A DNA stretch of 14,951 nt from Eubacterium sp. (GTDB lineage: Bacteria; Bacillota_A; Clostridia; Lachnospirales; Lachnospiraceae). A program made the translations under genes and the position numbers. The stretch spans positions 1-14,951 of the forward strand of contig JAMPGN010000095.1 of assembly GCA_023663915.1 (NCBI GenBank), written 5' to 3'. The notes below the pieces were generated by a model. That model had not been told where the DNA came from. It worked only from the letters and a program-made list of their open reading frames with translations, and did not search any database. Positions 1 through 6,401 of this stretch are shown piece by piece; position 1 is the first letter of the stretch; each line of letters opens with the position of its first letter.

Positions 1-246
1 GATTATTTTATCATCGCAAACGGCACGAACCGCAGCCAGATACAGGCGCTCTCCGACAATGTAGAAGAAGTTTTAGGCAGGGCGGACGTGCCTTTAAGAC
101 AGATTGAAGGGTATAACAATGCAAACTGGGTGCTTCTGGATTTTCATGATGTGATTATCCACATTTTTGATAAAGAGAACCGCTTGTTCTATGATCTTGA
201 GCGTATCTGGAGAGATGGTAAGATGATTGAGGCTGGGGAACTGTAA
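1..246 (+). CDS. rsfS: Ribosomal silencing factor RsfS, C-terminal part
   Basis: The gene runs in from the left edge in frame 1 and ends at TAA 244-246, leaving 81 visible codons; the start lies outside the window. The visible part begins DYFIIANGTNRSQIQALSDNV and continues through a GYNNANWVLLDFHDVIIHIF segment. This is the conserved core of the RsfS/Iojap/YbeB family, which binds ribosomal protein uL14 and blocks 30S-50S joining when nutrients are short. Only the N-terminal 30-40 residues are missing by comparison with the usual length of about 110-120. A terminator at 328-369 follows. Identification rests on motif recognition and is strong. Confidence 0.93.
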   Translation, partial: DYFIIANGTNRSQIQALSDNVEEVLGRADVPLRQIEGYNNANWVLLDFHDVIIHIFDKENRLFYDLERIWRDGKMIEAGEL

Positions 247-247
247 T

Positions 248-301
248 AAAACGAGCTGACGCTCGTTTGCGAGATTTGCTTGCTTACGCGGCGCAAACTC
301 G
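248..301 (-). repeat. Two-hairpin palindromic repeat, copy 3 (inverted orientation)
   Basis: Read on the plus strand, hairpin B is AAACGAGC-tgac-GCTCGTTT (249-268). Hairpin A follows: CGAG, an unpaired A, TTTGC, a loop, then GCAAACTCG (270-301). The bulged A, the arm ends and the T-rich tail on the minus strand match copies at 4381-4424 and 4455-4497. It lies just after the rsfS stop codon. On the minus strand the B hairpin is followed by TTTTATTA, so it could also act as a terminator. Confidence 0.7.
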
Positions 302-327
302 AACTTTGCTAAGGAATTTTCTCCAAA

Positions 328-369
328 AAAGCCGGCATTGTGTTGGTTACACGAGTGCCGGCTTCTTTT
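328..369. terminator. Bidirectional intrinsic terminator between rsfS and the DUF378 gene
   Basis: The arms AGCCGGCA(t) and (g)TGCCGGCT form a GC-rich stem around a loop of roughly 20 bases. The plus strand continues CTTCTTTT and the minus strand continues TTTTTT after the stem. The position between two convergent genes fits termination in both directions, with the stronger U-tract on the minus strand, serving the DUF378 gene. Confidence 0.82.
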
Positions 370-450
370 GACAGCTTGCTGTGACGCTGTCGAAAGCTGA
401 TTAAAACATCAATTCATTTTATCGCCACGGTTTTTATCCATACAGACGTG

Positions 451-672
451 CTACGATTCGGCTTCCCTTGTTGTTCCGCCTGCGTACATATAGAACGTGA
501 TAATATAAAGACCTGCGATACCTACTAAAGCATAAATAATTCTTGAAAGCCATGACATATTACCGAATACAAATGCCACAAGGTCAAAGCTGAAAAGACC
601 GATCAACCCCCAGTTGATAGCACCGATAATGGCAATCGTCAAGGCAAGACAATCTAAACCTTTATTTTTCAT
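451..672 (-). CDS. DUF378 family small membrane protein (YuzA-like)
   Basis: This 73-residue protein has two hydrophobic segments, roughly residues 8-28 (TIAIIGAINWGLIGLFSFDLV) and 40-64. The N-terminal pattern LDxxALTIAIIGAINWGLIGLF is the signature of the DUF378 family; the family's function is not known. The ATG at 672 follows an AAAGGGGA ribosome binding site at 679-686, which supports this start. It stands alone on the minus strand, and the hairpin at 328-369 ends its transcript. It is probably an inner-membrane protein; I know of nothing that assigns a substrate. Confidence 0.88.
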   Translation of the reverse strand: MKNKGLDCLALTIAIIGAINWGLIGLFSFDLVAFVFGNMSWLSRIIYALVGIAGLYIITFYMYAGGTTREAES

Positions 673-718
673 GTTTCTTTTCCCCTTTCATAAGAACCTT
701 CAAGCTTCATAAGCAAAA

Positions 719-783
719 ATAGTAACTGTCCAATGAATGTATACTTATCCAAATAAATGGACAAGATACAAGACAGTTACTAT
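719..783 (-). terminator. Perfect 12-bp inverted repeat downstream of lexA, possible terminator
   Basis: The arms ATAGTAACTGTC (719-730) and GACAGTTACTAT (772-783) are perfect reverse complements. The 41-base interior contains a second pairing, TGTCCA with TGGACA. On the minus strand the distal arm runs into a T-rich stretch (CTATTTTTG), so it may end the lexA transcript. The long loop is unusual for an intrinsic terminator, so a regulatory or mobile-element origin is possible. Confidence 0.45.
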
Positions 784-907
784 TATTATGTCTTATGTAA
801 TGTCTGTTATACTGGAAAATAAACCAACATAACAAATGAATAGCAAGTAGACAGAAAATCAACAAAAATAAATAATGAATAAACAATAAATCAACAAAAC
901 AGAAGCG

Positions 908-1528
908 TTACTGGCGGTACAGTCTGAAAACGCCAAACACTTTCCCTAAAATCTGGCAATCATCAACGATGATCGGCTCCATGGAATCATTCTCCGGCTG
1001 CAGGCGGATATGCCCGTCTTCCTTATAAAATGTCTTGACAGTGGCAGAATCGTCAATCAGCGCAACAACGGTATCACCATTGCTGACCGTCTGGCAGCAT
1101 TTAACAAAAATCTGGTCTCCGTTAAAGATTCCGGCATTGACCATCGAGTCACCTTTCACTTTCAATGCAAAAGATTCTCCGCTCGGAACCATATCCGCCG
1201 GAACAGGGAAATAGCTTTCAATGTTCTGTTCTGCAAGGATAGGCTGACCCGCCGCAACCTGCCCGATCACCGGAATGGAAACCATCTCTGTGCGCACCAT
1301 CTGGAAATTATCATCACAGATCTCGATCGCGCGCGGCTTCGTGGGATCACGTCTGATATAACCATTCTTCTCAAGCGTTTCTAAGTGGGAGTGCACGGAG
1401 GAAGTAGACTTCAGATTGACAGCCTCACAGATCTCACGGACTGCCGGCGGATAACCTCTCTTCAAAATCTCTTCCTTAATATAATCAAGTATCTGTTGCT
1501 GTTTCGCAGTAATCTTACCATATCCCAT
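908..1528 (-). CDS. lexA: LexA repressor (SOS response)
   Basis: This 206-residue protein matches LexA in length and order. An N-terminal winged-helix DNA-binding domain (about 1-70, with the recognition region [17 protein letters not shown]) is followed by the S24 autoprotease domain. The self-cleavage bond is A93-G94 in VAAGQP, the catalytic serine is S128 in KGDSMV, and the catalytic lysine is K165 in ATVKTF. RecA on single-stranded DNA would trigger cleavage and derepress target genes. The start is supported by AAAGGA about 14 bases upstream. It diverges from the LysM gene at 1829 with four SOS boxes between, so autoregulation is likely. All key residues are present. Confidence 0.97.
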   Translation of the reverse strand: MGYGKITAKQQQILDYIKEEILKRGYPPAVREICEAVNLKSTSSVHSHLETLEKNGYIRRDPTKPRAIEICDDNFQMVRTEMVSIPVIGQVAAGQPILAEQNIESYFPVPADMVPSGESFALKVKGDSMVNAGIFNGDQIFVKCCQTVSNGDTVVALIDDSATVKTFYKEDGHIRLQPENDSMEPIIVDDCQILGKVFGVFRLYRQ

Positions 1529-1664
1529 AAGTGATAACCTTATCCTTTCTTAAACTGACATATTAAGCCATACAGAACACAAGAAAATCGCTTCGCAATT
1601 ATCTTATATCATCGAGCAATTTCCTATCACATGAAAAATCTCCATGACTGTTTCAATTAATATT

Positions 1665-1693
1665 AGCATAACATAGAAATCAACAAAAAGCAA
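1665..1693 (-). promoter_or_regulatory. Candidate lexA promoter
   Basis: On the minus strand TTGCTT (1688-1693) and TATGCT (1665-1670) are spaced by 17 bases. SOS box 1 (1705-1716) lies just upstream. This is the best sigma-A-like pair in the lexA leader, though neither hexamer is perfect. Confidence 0.5.
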
Positions 1694-1704
1694 ACATATA
1701 TTCA

Positions 1705-1716
1705 GAATATTTGTTC
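1705..1716. promoter_or_regulatory. SOS box 1 (LexA operator)
   Basis: GAAT-ATTT-GTTC matches the Gram-positive LexA operator core GAAC-N4-GTTC with one mismatch. It is the box nearest lexA, upstream of its candidate promoter. Confidence 0.7.
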
Positions 1717-1736
1717 GATAATTTTATTAAAAAGTA

Positions 1737-1765
1737 TTGACATGCGAAAATATGTTCGATATAAT
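1737..1765 (+). promoter_or_regulatory. Consensus promoter of the LysM/YneA-like gene
   Basis: TTGACA (1737-1742) and TATAAT (1760-1765) are both perfect and 17 bases apart. The spacer contains SOS box 2, so LexA binding would block RNA polymerase directly. The start codon lies 64 bases downstream of the -10. Confidence 0.9.
1745..1758. promoter_or_regulatory. SOS box 2, inside the promoter spacer
   Basis: CGAAAATATGTTCG differs from the Bacillus-type consensus CGAACATATGTTCG at one base. It fills the gap between the -35 and -10 hexamers. Confidence 0.88.
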
Positions 1766-1776
1766 ACAAACATAAA

Positions 1777-1788
1777 GAACATTTGTTC
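1777..1788. promoter_or_regulatory. SOS box 3
   Basis: GAAC-ATTT-GTTC is a perfect match to GAAC-N4-GTTC. It lies just after the -10, over or next to the likely transcription start. Confidence 0.85.
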
Positions 1789-1789
1789 A

Positions 1790-1801
1790 CAACATATGTT
1801 C
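1790..1801. promoter_or_regulatory. SOS box 4
   Basis: CAAC-ATAT-GTTC has one mismatch to the operator core and is separated from box 3 by a single base, so two LexA dimers could bind side by side. Confidence 0.7.
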
Positions 1802-1828
1802 TAATTTGAGAAAGGACGGGGTGATCGA

Positions 1829-2230
1829 ATGTATACGGATAATATGAAACATATGCGGATAGAAGATGTAAGAAGTGAGAGAAGAATCCTTAAGAACCGA
1901 ATCAGAAGACAGCAGGAAATGAAGAAGAATTTCCTTATATTTCTCATGACACTCTGTTTGGTCGTGCTCGGTTCTGTCTCATTGAGTGGTTTTCGTTCCA
2001 CTGCGAAGAGCGATTCCATAGAAGCTTCTTATAAATATTATAAGAGTATCACGGTTGCTAATGATGATACACTATGGTCCATCGCCGAGAAGTATATGGA
2101 TGAAGACCATTATGAATCCATTTATGATTATATTAATGAAGTTAAGAGTATGAACTCAATGACAGATGATGTGATACACTACGGAGAACATTTGATTGTT
2201 CCTTATTATGATACAGAGTTTGCAGGCTGA
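1829..2230 (+). CDS. LysM-domain membrane protein, YneA-like SOS cell-division inhibitor
   Basis: This 133-residue protein has a basic N-terminus (about 9-34), one transmembrane segment (about 34-55, NFLIFLMTLCLVVLGSVSL), and a LysM domain (about 72-127) with the core TVANDDTLWSIAEKYM and a closing HYGEHLIVPYY. This architecture, plus its position divergent from lexA and its LexA-controlled promoter, matches Bacillus YneA, which delays septation during SOS. The likely role is therefore a division checkpoint protein anchored in the membrane with LysM facing the cell wall. An AAAGGA at 1811-1816 lies 12 bases before the ATG; a second Met at codon 6 or 9 is an alternative start. Sequence identity to YneA cannot be measured here, so the symbol is left empty. 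Confidence 0.87.
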   Translation: MYTDNMKHMRIEDVRSERRILKNRIRRQQEMKKNFLIFLMTLCLVVLGSVSLSGFRSTAKSDSIEASYKYYKSITVANDDTLWSIAEKYMDEDHYESIYDYINEVKSMNSMTDDVIHYGEHLIVPYYDTEFAG

Positions 2231-2347
2231 TTTTATATGTGTTTATTACATTGTTTCAGTGTATTGATTTATATTACATATTATTTGATTCGATGAAATG
2301 GTTCATATGGCATGATAGAATTAATAATAGATGGAGAGAATGGGGAA

Positions 2348-2384
2348 GCCTCGCAACGATGATATGACAGTTGCGAGGCCTTTT
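2348..2384 (+). terminator. Intrinsic terminator of the LysM gene
   Basis: The perfect 10-bp arms GCCTCGCAAC (2348-2357) and GTTGCGAGGC (2370-2379) are followed by CTTTTC. The 117 bases between the LysM stop codon and this stem hold no gene that I can see. Confidence 0.85.
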
Positions 2385-2468
2385 CGAGTTCGCGACGAGT
2401 TTTCTTAAGATGCAGGGCATCTCTTAGGAATTACTCATAATCTCGAAAACGAGCGTCAGCTCTTTTTT
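2385..2468 (+). repeat. Two-hairpin palindromic repeat, copy 4 (expanded loop)
   Basis: It starts CGAGTTCGCG like the copies near 4381-4497 and ends AATCTCG, AAAC, then GAGC-gtca-GCTC and six Ts. The loop of hairpin A is enlarged and contains its own stem (TTAAGATGC / GCATCTCTTA). The B-hairpin loop (tgac on the other strand) is the same as in copy 3. It abuts the LysM terminator directly. Confidence 0.65.
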
Positions 2469-2508
2469 GTTATTGAATAGGAAATTGCGGTAGTGTAAAT
2501 CATTTAGG

Positions 2509-2556
2509 GAGAATGCGAAGCATTCTCTTAATCGTCGCTGCCGAGCGACGATTTTT
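2509..2556 (+). terminator. Tandem hairpins ending in a T-run
   Basis: The first hairpin is AGAATGC-gaa-GCATTCT (2510-2526). The second is AATCGTCGCT-gccg-AGCGACGATT followed by a run of Ts (to 2557). It reads as a plus-strand intrinsic terminator, yet the nearest plus-strand gene already has one at 2348-2384. On the minus strand it sits directly after the recombinase stop but lacks a following T-run. Its layout (small hairpin with a gaa loop, then a T-tailed hairpin) echoes the two-hairpin repeats nearby. Confidence 0.6.
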
Positions 2557-3626
2557 TATTGTTCCGGGCGTTTTTCCCGAAGTTTCACCTTATCTGCGGC
2601 GTACCGACGGCGTTCATCCTCTAACGCTGCATAGTGTTTCTTGGTCGTATTGACATCTTTATGTCCAAGGACATCGGCTACCAGATAGATATCCCCCGTC
2701 TCGCGGTAGAGAGAAGTGCCGTACGTGCTTCTAAGCTTATGCGGCGTGATCTTCTTAAGGCTCGTGACCGTAGAAGAGTATTTTTTGACCATATTCTCTA
2801 CGGCGCGTACAGATATCCTTCGATTTTGCATGGACAGGAAAAGCGCGTTCTCATGACCGGACTGAGGGATGATATGATAACGCTCGTCCAGATAATCCTG
2901 TAGTGCGTTTTCCACCTCTTCCCCGAAATAAATAACGGCTTCGTAACCACCCTTACGCCGTATTTTAATGCCGTTGTTTTTAAAATCCACATCACCGATA
3001 TCAAGCCCGACACATTCCGATACACGGATACCCGTTCCCAAGAGCAGTGTGAGTATTGCCACATCCCTCGTCTTCGTAAATTTGTGGAAACGCTGCTGTG
3101 ATTTAGTCAGTCCGGTTCCGTCTTCCACCTGGTCTAAAAGGATTGCCACTTCATCTGCATCGAGCCGGATAATCTCTTTTTCATGCAGTTTCGGAAGTGG
3201 AACAAGCACGGCGGGGTTTTTCTCGATCAGTTCGGCTTGGAAGTAATAGTTATAGAAACTTCTAAGCGCTGCCAGTTTCCTCTTTTTGCCGCGTTCGTCA
3301 TTGGTGTAGACTTTGCCGTCTTTTTCATAGTAGGAGAGATATTCGATATACTCCTCGATGTCTTCCCGTGTCAACTGTTCGAGAAGCGTCAGAGGATAGT
3401 CGCGGATATCCATGCGTCCGCAATAGCTGTTATTGTCGTGCAGATACTCAAAAAAAACACGGATATCATAGGCATAAGCAAGCCGCGTCCTTGCCGAAGT
3501 GTACTCGCTGATGCCACGGAAAAATTGCTTGCAGAAGGGTGGTAATGTGTCCAGGACATCACGCATTTTCTGGACATTGCCGATATTTTGCTGGTCATGA
3601 TAGTTATTGTTATTTTTTGCATCCAT
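2556..3626 (-). CDS. Tyrosine recombinase, XerS-like
   Basis: This 356-residue protein has an N-terminal SAM-like core-binding domain (about 30-135) and a C-terminal catalytic domain. The full set of catalytic residues is present: R201 (GIRVSE), K225 (RRKGG), H296 and R299 (HKLR), H322 (LGHKDV) and the nucleophile Y332 (KKHY). The length, and segments such as VENMVKKYS and ITPHKLR, resemble XerS of streptococci, which resolves chromosome dimers alone. A longer frame extends upstream, but I place the start at 3626: this ATG overlaps the ttcA stop codon (TAATG) and follows AAAGGATGGG. Translation is therefore probably coupled to the TtcA-like gene. An integrative-element integrase remains possible, but no att site or element was seen. 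Confidence 0.85.
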   Translation of the reverse strand: MDAKNNNNYHDQQNIGNVQKMRDVLDTLPPFCKQFFRGISEYTSARTRLAYAYDIRVFFEYLHDNNSYCGRMDIRDYPLTLLEQLTREDIEEYIEYLSYYEKDGKVYTNDERGKKRKLAALRSFYNYYFQAELIEKNPAVLVPLPKLHEKEIIRLDADEVAILLDQVEDGTGLTKSQQRFHKFTKTRDVAILTLLLGTGIRVSECVGLDIGDVDFKNNGIKIRRKGGYEAVIYFGEEVENALQDYLDERYHIIPQSGHENALFLSMQNRRISVRAVENMVKKYSSTVTSLKKITPHKLRSTYGTSLYRETGDIYLVADVLGHKDVNTTKKHYAALEDERRRYAADKVKLREKRPEQ

Positions 3627-4342
3627 TATAGTTCCCATCCTTTCAGTCCGCCGCTTTGAATGGCAGTAAACATTCTTTCTTTGACACCCGGAGTCTCCAG
3701 ATTGATCTTGCGGATAAGGTTTTTGATATATTCCCTCTTGGTATGTCCATCTGCGGGGCACGGGCTTTTGACTACGGGGACATCGTATTTATTTACGAAG
3801 CCGATCACATCCGCTTCATCCATATAGATGAAAGGGCGTATCACGGTAATGCCCGTCCGATCCAGATAAGTGACCGGAGAAAAAGTATGAAACCTGCCCT
3901 CATAGACAAGCGACATCATCATCGTTTCCACCACATCATCCTTATGGTGCGCATAGGCAACCTTATTACATCCAGCAGTCTTCATTGCGTCATTTAACGC
4001 GCCTTTACGCATTTTGGCACAGAGAGAGCAGGGATTGGATTCTTTCCGGTCATCAAAAATAATCTTGGCAATGTCTGTTTTGACGATATGGTATTCTACA
4101 TCGAGCGAAGCACATAGCTCCATGATCTTGTCCAGATTCAGGTTATCGAATCCAAGGTCTACCGTGACGGCACATAACGTAAAAGGATTCGGGTAGAAGC
4201 GCCTAAGTCCCTGCATGGCGTAAAGCAGCGTCAGACTATCCTTGCCGCCAGAAATGCCGATAGCGATTCTGTCACCTGCTTCGATCATGTGATAATCGTC
4301 GATCGCCTTGCGCGTCAGACTGTATACCTGTTGTAATTTCAT
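3626..4342 (-). CDS. TtcA-family tRNA 2-thiolation protein (PP-loop ATPase)
   Basis: This 238-residue protein carries the PP-loop SGGKDS at residues 31-36, which binds ATP and adenylates the tRNA base. It also has a CxxC pair (C105, C108 in PCSLC) and a later cysteine (C195 in SPCPADG), the arrangement that holds the [4Fe-4S] cluster in TtcA enzymes. TtcA makes 2-thiocytidine at position 32 of tRNA; several clostridial homologues are shorter and their exact base target is untested, so I give the family rather than the symbol. AAAGGAG lies about 11 bases before the ATG. It is the first gene of a two-gene unit with the recombinase, overlapping it by one base. Confidence 0.88.
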   Translation of the reverse strand: MKLQQVYSLTRKAIDDYHMIEAGDRIAIGISGGKDSLTLLYAMQGLRRFYPNPFTLCAVTVDLGFDNLNLDKIMELCASLDVEYHIVKTDIAKIIFDDRKESNPCSLCAKMRKGALNDAMKTAGCNKVAYAHHKDDVVETMMMSLVYEGRFHTFSPVTYLDRTGITVIRPFIYMDEADVIGFVNKYDVPVVKSPCPADGHTKREYIKNLIRKINLETPGVKERMFTAIQSGGLKGWEL

Positions 4343-4380
4343 GGAAATAACAACTCCTTTTTACGATAGATGTATATTTT

Positions 4381-4424
4381 CGAGTTCGCGAAACGAATCT
4401 CGCAAACGAGCTTTGCTCGTTTTT
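4381..4424 (+). repeat. Two-hairpin palindromic repeat, copy 1
   Basis: Hairpin A is CGAGTTCGCG...CGAATCTCG, and hairpin B is AAACGAG-cttt-GCTCGTTT plus a T-tail. It is identical to copy 2 apart from one base in the A loop (cgaaac versus cgaagc) and a few tail bases. Both copies lie in the gap between the divergent ttcA-like and AI-2E genes, where no plus-strand gene needs a terminator. Confidence 0.8.
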
Positions 4425-4454
4425 CTGCATTATAATAAACGCTTGTACTTATTC

Positions 4455-4497
4455 CGAGTTCGCGAAGCGAATCTCGCAAACGAGCTTTGCTCGTTTT
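4455..4497 (+). repeat. Two-hairpin palindromic repeat, copy 2
   Basis: It is a near-exact direct repeat of copy 1, starting 74 bases later. Hairpin A pairs GAGTTCGC with GCGAATCTC around gaa, with one bulged base, and B pairs AAACGAGC with GCTCGTTT. The 30 bases between the copies contain TATAAT (4431-4436) but no good -35 on either strand. Confidence 0.8.
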
Positions 4498-4563
4498 ATT
4501 ATACAAAAAAATTGATTTCTTAGCATTATTTTTTTAAAAATATAATGCAGTTTATGAAAAAAA

Positions 4564-4572
4564 TGGTATACT
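4564..4572 (+). promoter_or_regulatory. Candidate extended -10 promoter of the AI-2E/dtd pair
   Basis: TGG-TATACT is an extended -10 element about 90 bases before the AI-2E start; no good -35 is visible at 16-18 bases upstream. An alternative is TTGCTT near 4612 with TAATAT 18 bases on. The surrounding 4498-4661 is AT-rich, with a small inverted repeat (GCATTAT / ATAATGC, about 4522-4547) and no gene. Confidence 0.4.
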
Positions 4573-4661
4573 TAATATATCGTGATCATGAAACATTCTA
4601 TATAACAATGTTGCTTGTGGTCATTGATTGATATTAATATAGAATGGAGTTGTTTTGTCTA

Positions 4662-5966
4662 ATGAAGTTCAAATTTGACAAGAAGTATTTTTATTGGGGT
4701 CTTACTGCTTTTTTGGTGATCGTAGCGAGTATTTTATTTTACTACATTCTTTTTCACAGATCCAGCCTTACAAGTGGTATCAATACAATAATCGGGATTG
4801 CCATGCCGATTATCGACGGCTTTGTCCTTGCCTATCTGATGACGCCTGTGCTCAACAAAATCGAAAAATGTATTCTTATGCCGATCTATAAGAAGACGAA
4901 ACTTCCTGAGAATGCAAAGACGAAACGGAGAATGAGAGGGCTTTCCATCTTAATAACCATTGTACTGATCCTGATTGTCTTCTATGAGTTTTTCGGATTG
5001 ATTATTCCGGAAGTGGTGCGCAGTATCCAGAGCATTATTTTCCAGTTTCCTATTTATATCAATAATCTCAGTAATTGGGCGCTAGGGCTTATGAAGAACA
5101 ATCCCGATCTGGAAGAGGTCGTAAATGGTCTGATTTCACAGTATTCCTCCAAATTGCTGGAATATCTCAACAGCAACCTGCTTCCGCATATCAATGATCT
5201 GCTTAAAACGCTTTCTTTGAGTGTGATCGGTATCTTTAAGGCTGTGTGGAATCTTGTAATCGGATTTATCATTTCTATCTATGTGCTTGGAAGCAAGGAG
5301 AAATTTGCCGGACAGGCGAAAAAAATTGTATACGCGCTGTTTGACCGTAAATCCGGCAATGAGGTAGTCTCCAATTTTCGGTTTATACATAGCACATTTA
5401 TTGGTTTTATCGGTGGAAAGATCATTGACTCGATCATTATTGGAATTATATGTTTTGTCTGTACGAGCATCATCGGAACGCCTTATGCGATCCTTGTCAG
5501 CGTCATTATCGGTGTAACGAATGTTATCCCGTTTTTTGGTCCGTGGATCGGCGGAATACCGAGTGCACTGCTGGTTCTCATGGTTGACCCGAGGCAGGCT
5601 TTGTATTTTACGATTTTAATACTTGTTATCCAGCAGTTTGACGGTAACATACTCGGACCGAAGATTCTCGGCGATTCCACCGGGCTTTCCGGCTTCTGGG
5701 TTATCTTCGCGATCACGATTTTCGGCGGGCTGTTTGGCGTCTTGGGAATGGTGGTCGGCGTACCGATTTTTGCGGTATTTTATGCCGGTGTCAGGGCAGG
5801 TGTCAACAGAAGGCTTCGCAAAAAGGATTTGCCTACCGATATACAGCCTTATATGATCGTAGGGCAGATTGATGAATCGAAAGTTTTTACAGAGTACGTA
5901 CCTGTCAAGAAGAAAAAGAAGAAGGAAGAGGGCAGTAATGAGGTTTCTGATTCAGCGCGTGAGTAG
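4662..5966 (+). CDS. AI-2E family transporter (PF01594-type membrane protein)
   Basis: This protein of 434 residues begins MKFKFDKKYFYWG. I prefer this ATG over one 18 bases upstream because GGAG lies about 12 bases before it. Hydrophobic segments fall near residues 12-33, 43-65 and 90-118. A non-membrane region of about 75 residues follows, then further segments from about 190 to 395. The stretch GVTNVIPFFGPWIGGIPSAL and the later QQFDGNILGPKILG are hallmark motifs of the AI-2E exporter/permease superfamily. Members include TqsA (autoinducer-2 export) and Na+/H+ or K+ antiporter-like proteins, so the substrate is open. The C-terminus is a lysine/glutamate-rich tail. Its 3' end overlaps dtd by 29 bases, implying co-translation. 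Confidence 0.9.
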   Translation: MKFKFDKKYFYWGLTAFLVIVASILFYYILFHRSSLTSGINTIIGIAMPIIDGFVLAYLMTPVLNKIEKCILMPIYKKTKLPENAKTKRRMRGLSILITIVLILIVFYEFFGLIIPEVVRSIQSIIFQFPIYINNLSNWALGLMKNNPDLEEVVNGLISQYSSKLLEYLNSNLLPHINDLLKTLSLSVIGIFKAVWNLVIGFIISIYVLGSKEKFAGQAKKIVYALFDRKSGNEVVSNFRFIHSTFIGFIGGKIIDSIIIGIICFVCTSIIGTPYAILVSVIIGVTNVIPFFGPWIGGIPSALLVLMVDPRQALYFTILILVIQQFDGNILGPKILGDSTGLSGFWVIFAITIFGGLFGVLGMVVGVPIFAVFYAGVRAGVNRRLRKKDLPTDIQPYMIVGQIDESKVFTEYVPVKKKKKKEEGSNEVSDSARE

Positions 5967-6390
5967 CGCCGGTGTTTCCATAGAAAATAACACTGTCGGG
6001 GAGATCAGACAAGGATTCTGTGTGTTTGTCGGTATCTCCGGCAGTGATACCAAAGAAATCGCAGATAAAATGATCCGTAAATTGATTAATTTACGGATTT
6101 TTCGTGATGAAAACGGAAAGACGAACTTAAATCTTTCGTCGGTGAATGGAGAATTGTTAATAATTTCACAATTTACATTATATGCCGATTGCAAACACGG
6201 AAATAGACCATCTTTTCTGGATGCAGGCAAACCCGAACCTTCGGAACAACTATATCAGTATATCATAGAAAAATGCAAAGAATATATTCCCAAGGTGGGA
6301 CATGGCGAATTTGGCGCGGATATGGAAGTTTCCATTGTCAATGATGGTCCGTTTACGGTCTGGCTGGATTCGGATGATCTGTATACATGA
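5938..6390 (+). CDS. dtd: D-aminoacyl-tRNA deacylase
   Basis: This 150-residue protein has the standard Dtd length. It begins MRFLIQRVSSAGVSIE and has the active-site motifs SQFT (77-80) and the Gly-Pro loop NDGPFT (135-140). The enzyme hydrolyses D-amino acids (and glycine from tRNA-Ala) off mischarged tRNA at the ribosome. A longer frame extends 23 codons upstream inside the AI-2E gene, but family length, conserved N-terminus and GGAAGAGGG just upstream place the start at 5938. Twelve bases after its stop the reading frame of a truncated methyltransferase opens, so the dtd 3' flank is a rearrangement boundary. Confidence 0.95.
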   Translation: MRFLIQRVSSAGVSIENNTVGEIRQGFCVFVGISGSDTKEIADKMIRKLINLRIFRDENGKTNLNLSSVNGELLIISQFTLYADCKHGNRPSFLDAGKPEPSEQLYQYIIEKCKEYIPKVGHGEFGADMEVSIVNDGPFTVWLDSDDLYT

Positions 6391-6401
6391 TATATTTTTA
6401 G

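Noticed and set aside
1010..1384. Plus-strand ORF opposite lexA
   Set aside because: It is a shadow of lexA with no start signals and low-complexity, unconvincing sequence.
3627..3761. Longer N-terminus for the recombinase
   Set aside because: The extra 45 codons lie wholly inside the ttcA-like gene in another frame, have no ribosome binding site, and make the protein longer than the family.
4381..4497. CRISPR array from two 43-44 bp repeats
   Set aside because: There are only two units, each self-palindromic with T-tails, one 30-bp gap and no cas genes.
5869..5937. Longer N-terminus for Dtd
   Set aside because: The added residues are a lysine/arginine-rich read of the AI-2E tail; Dtd proteins begin at the MRFLIQRV motif.
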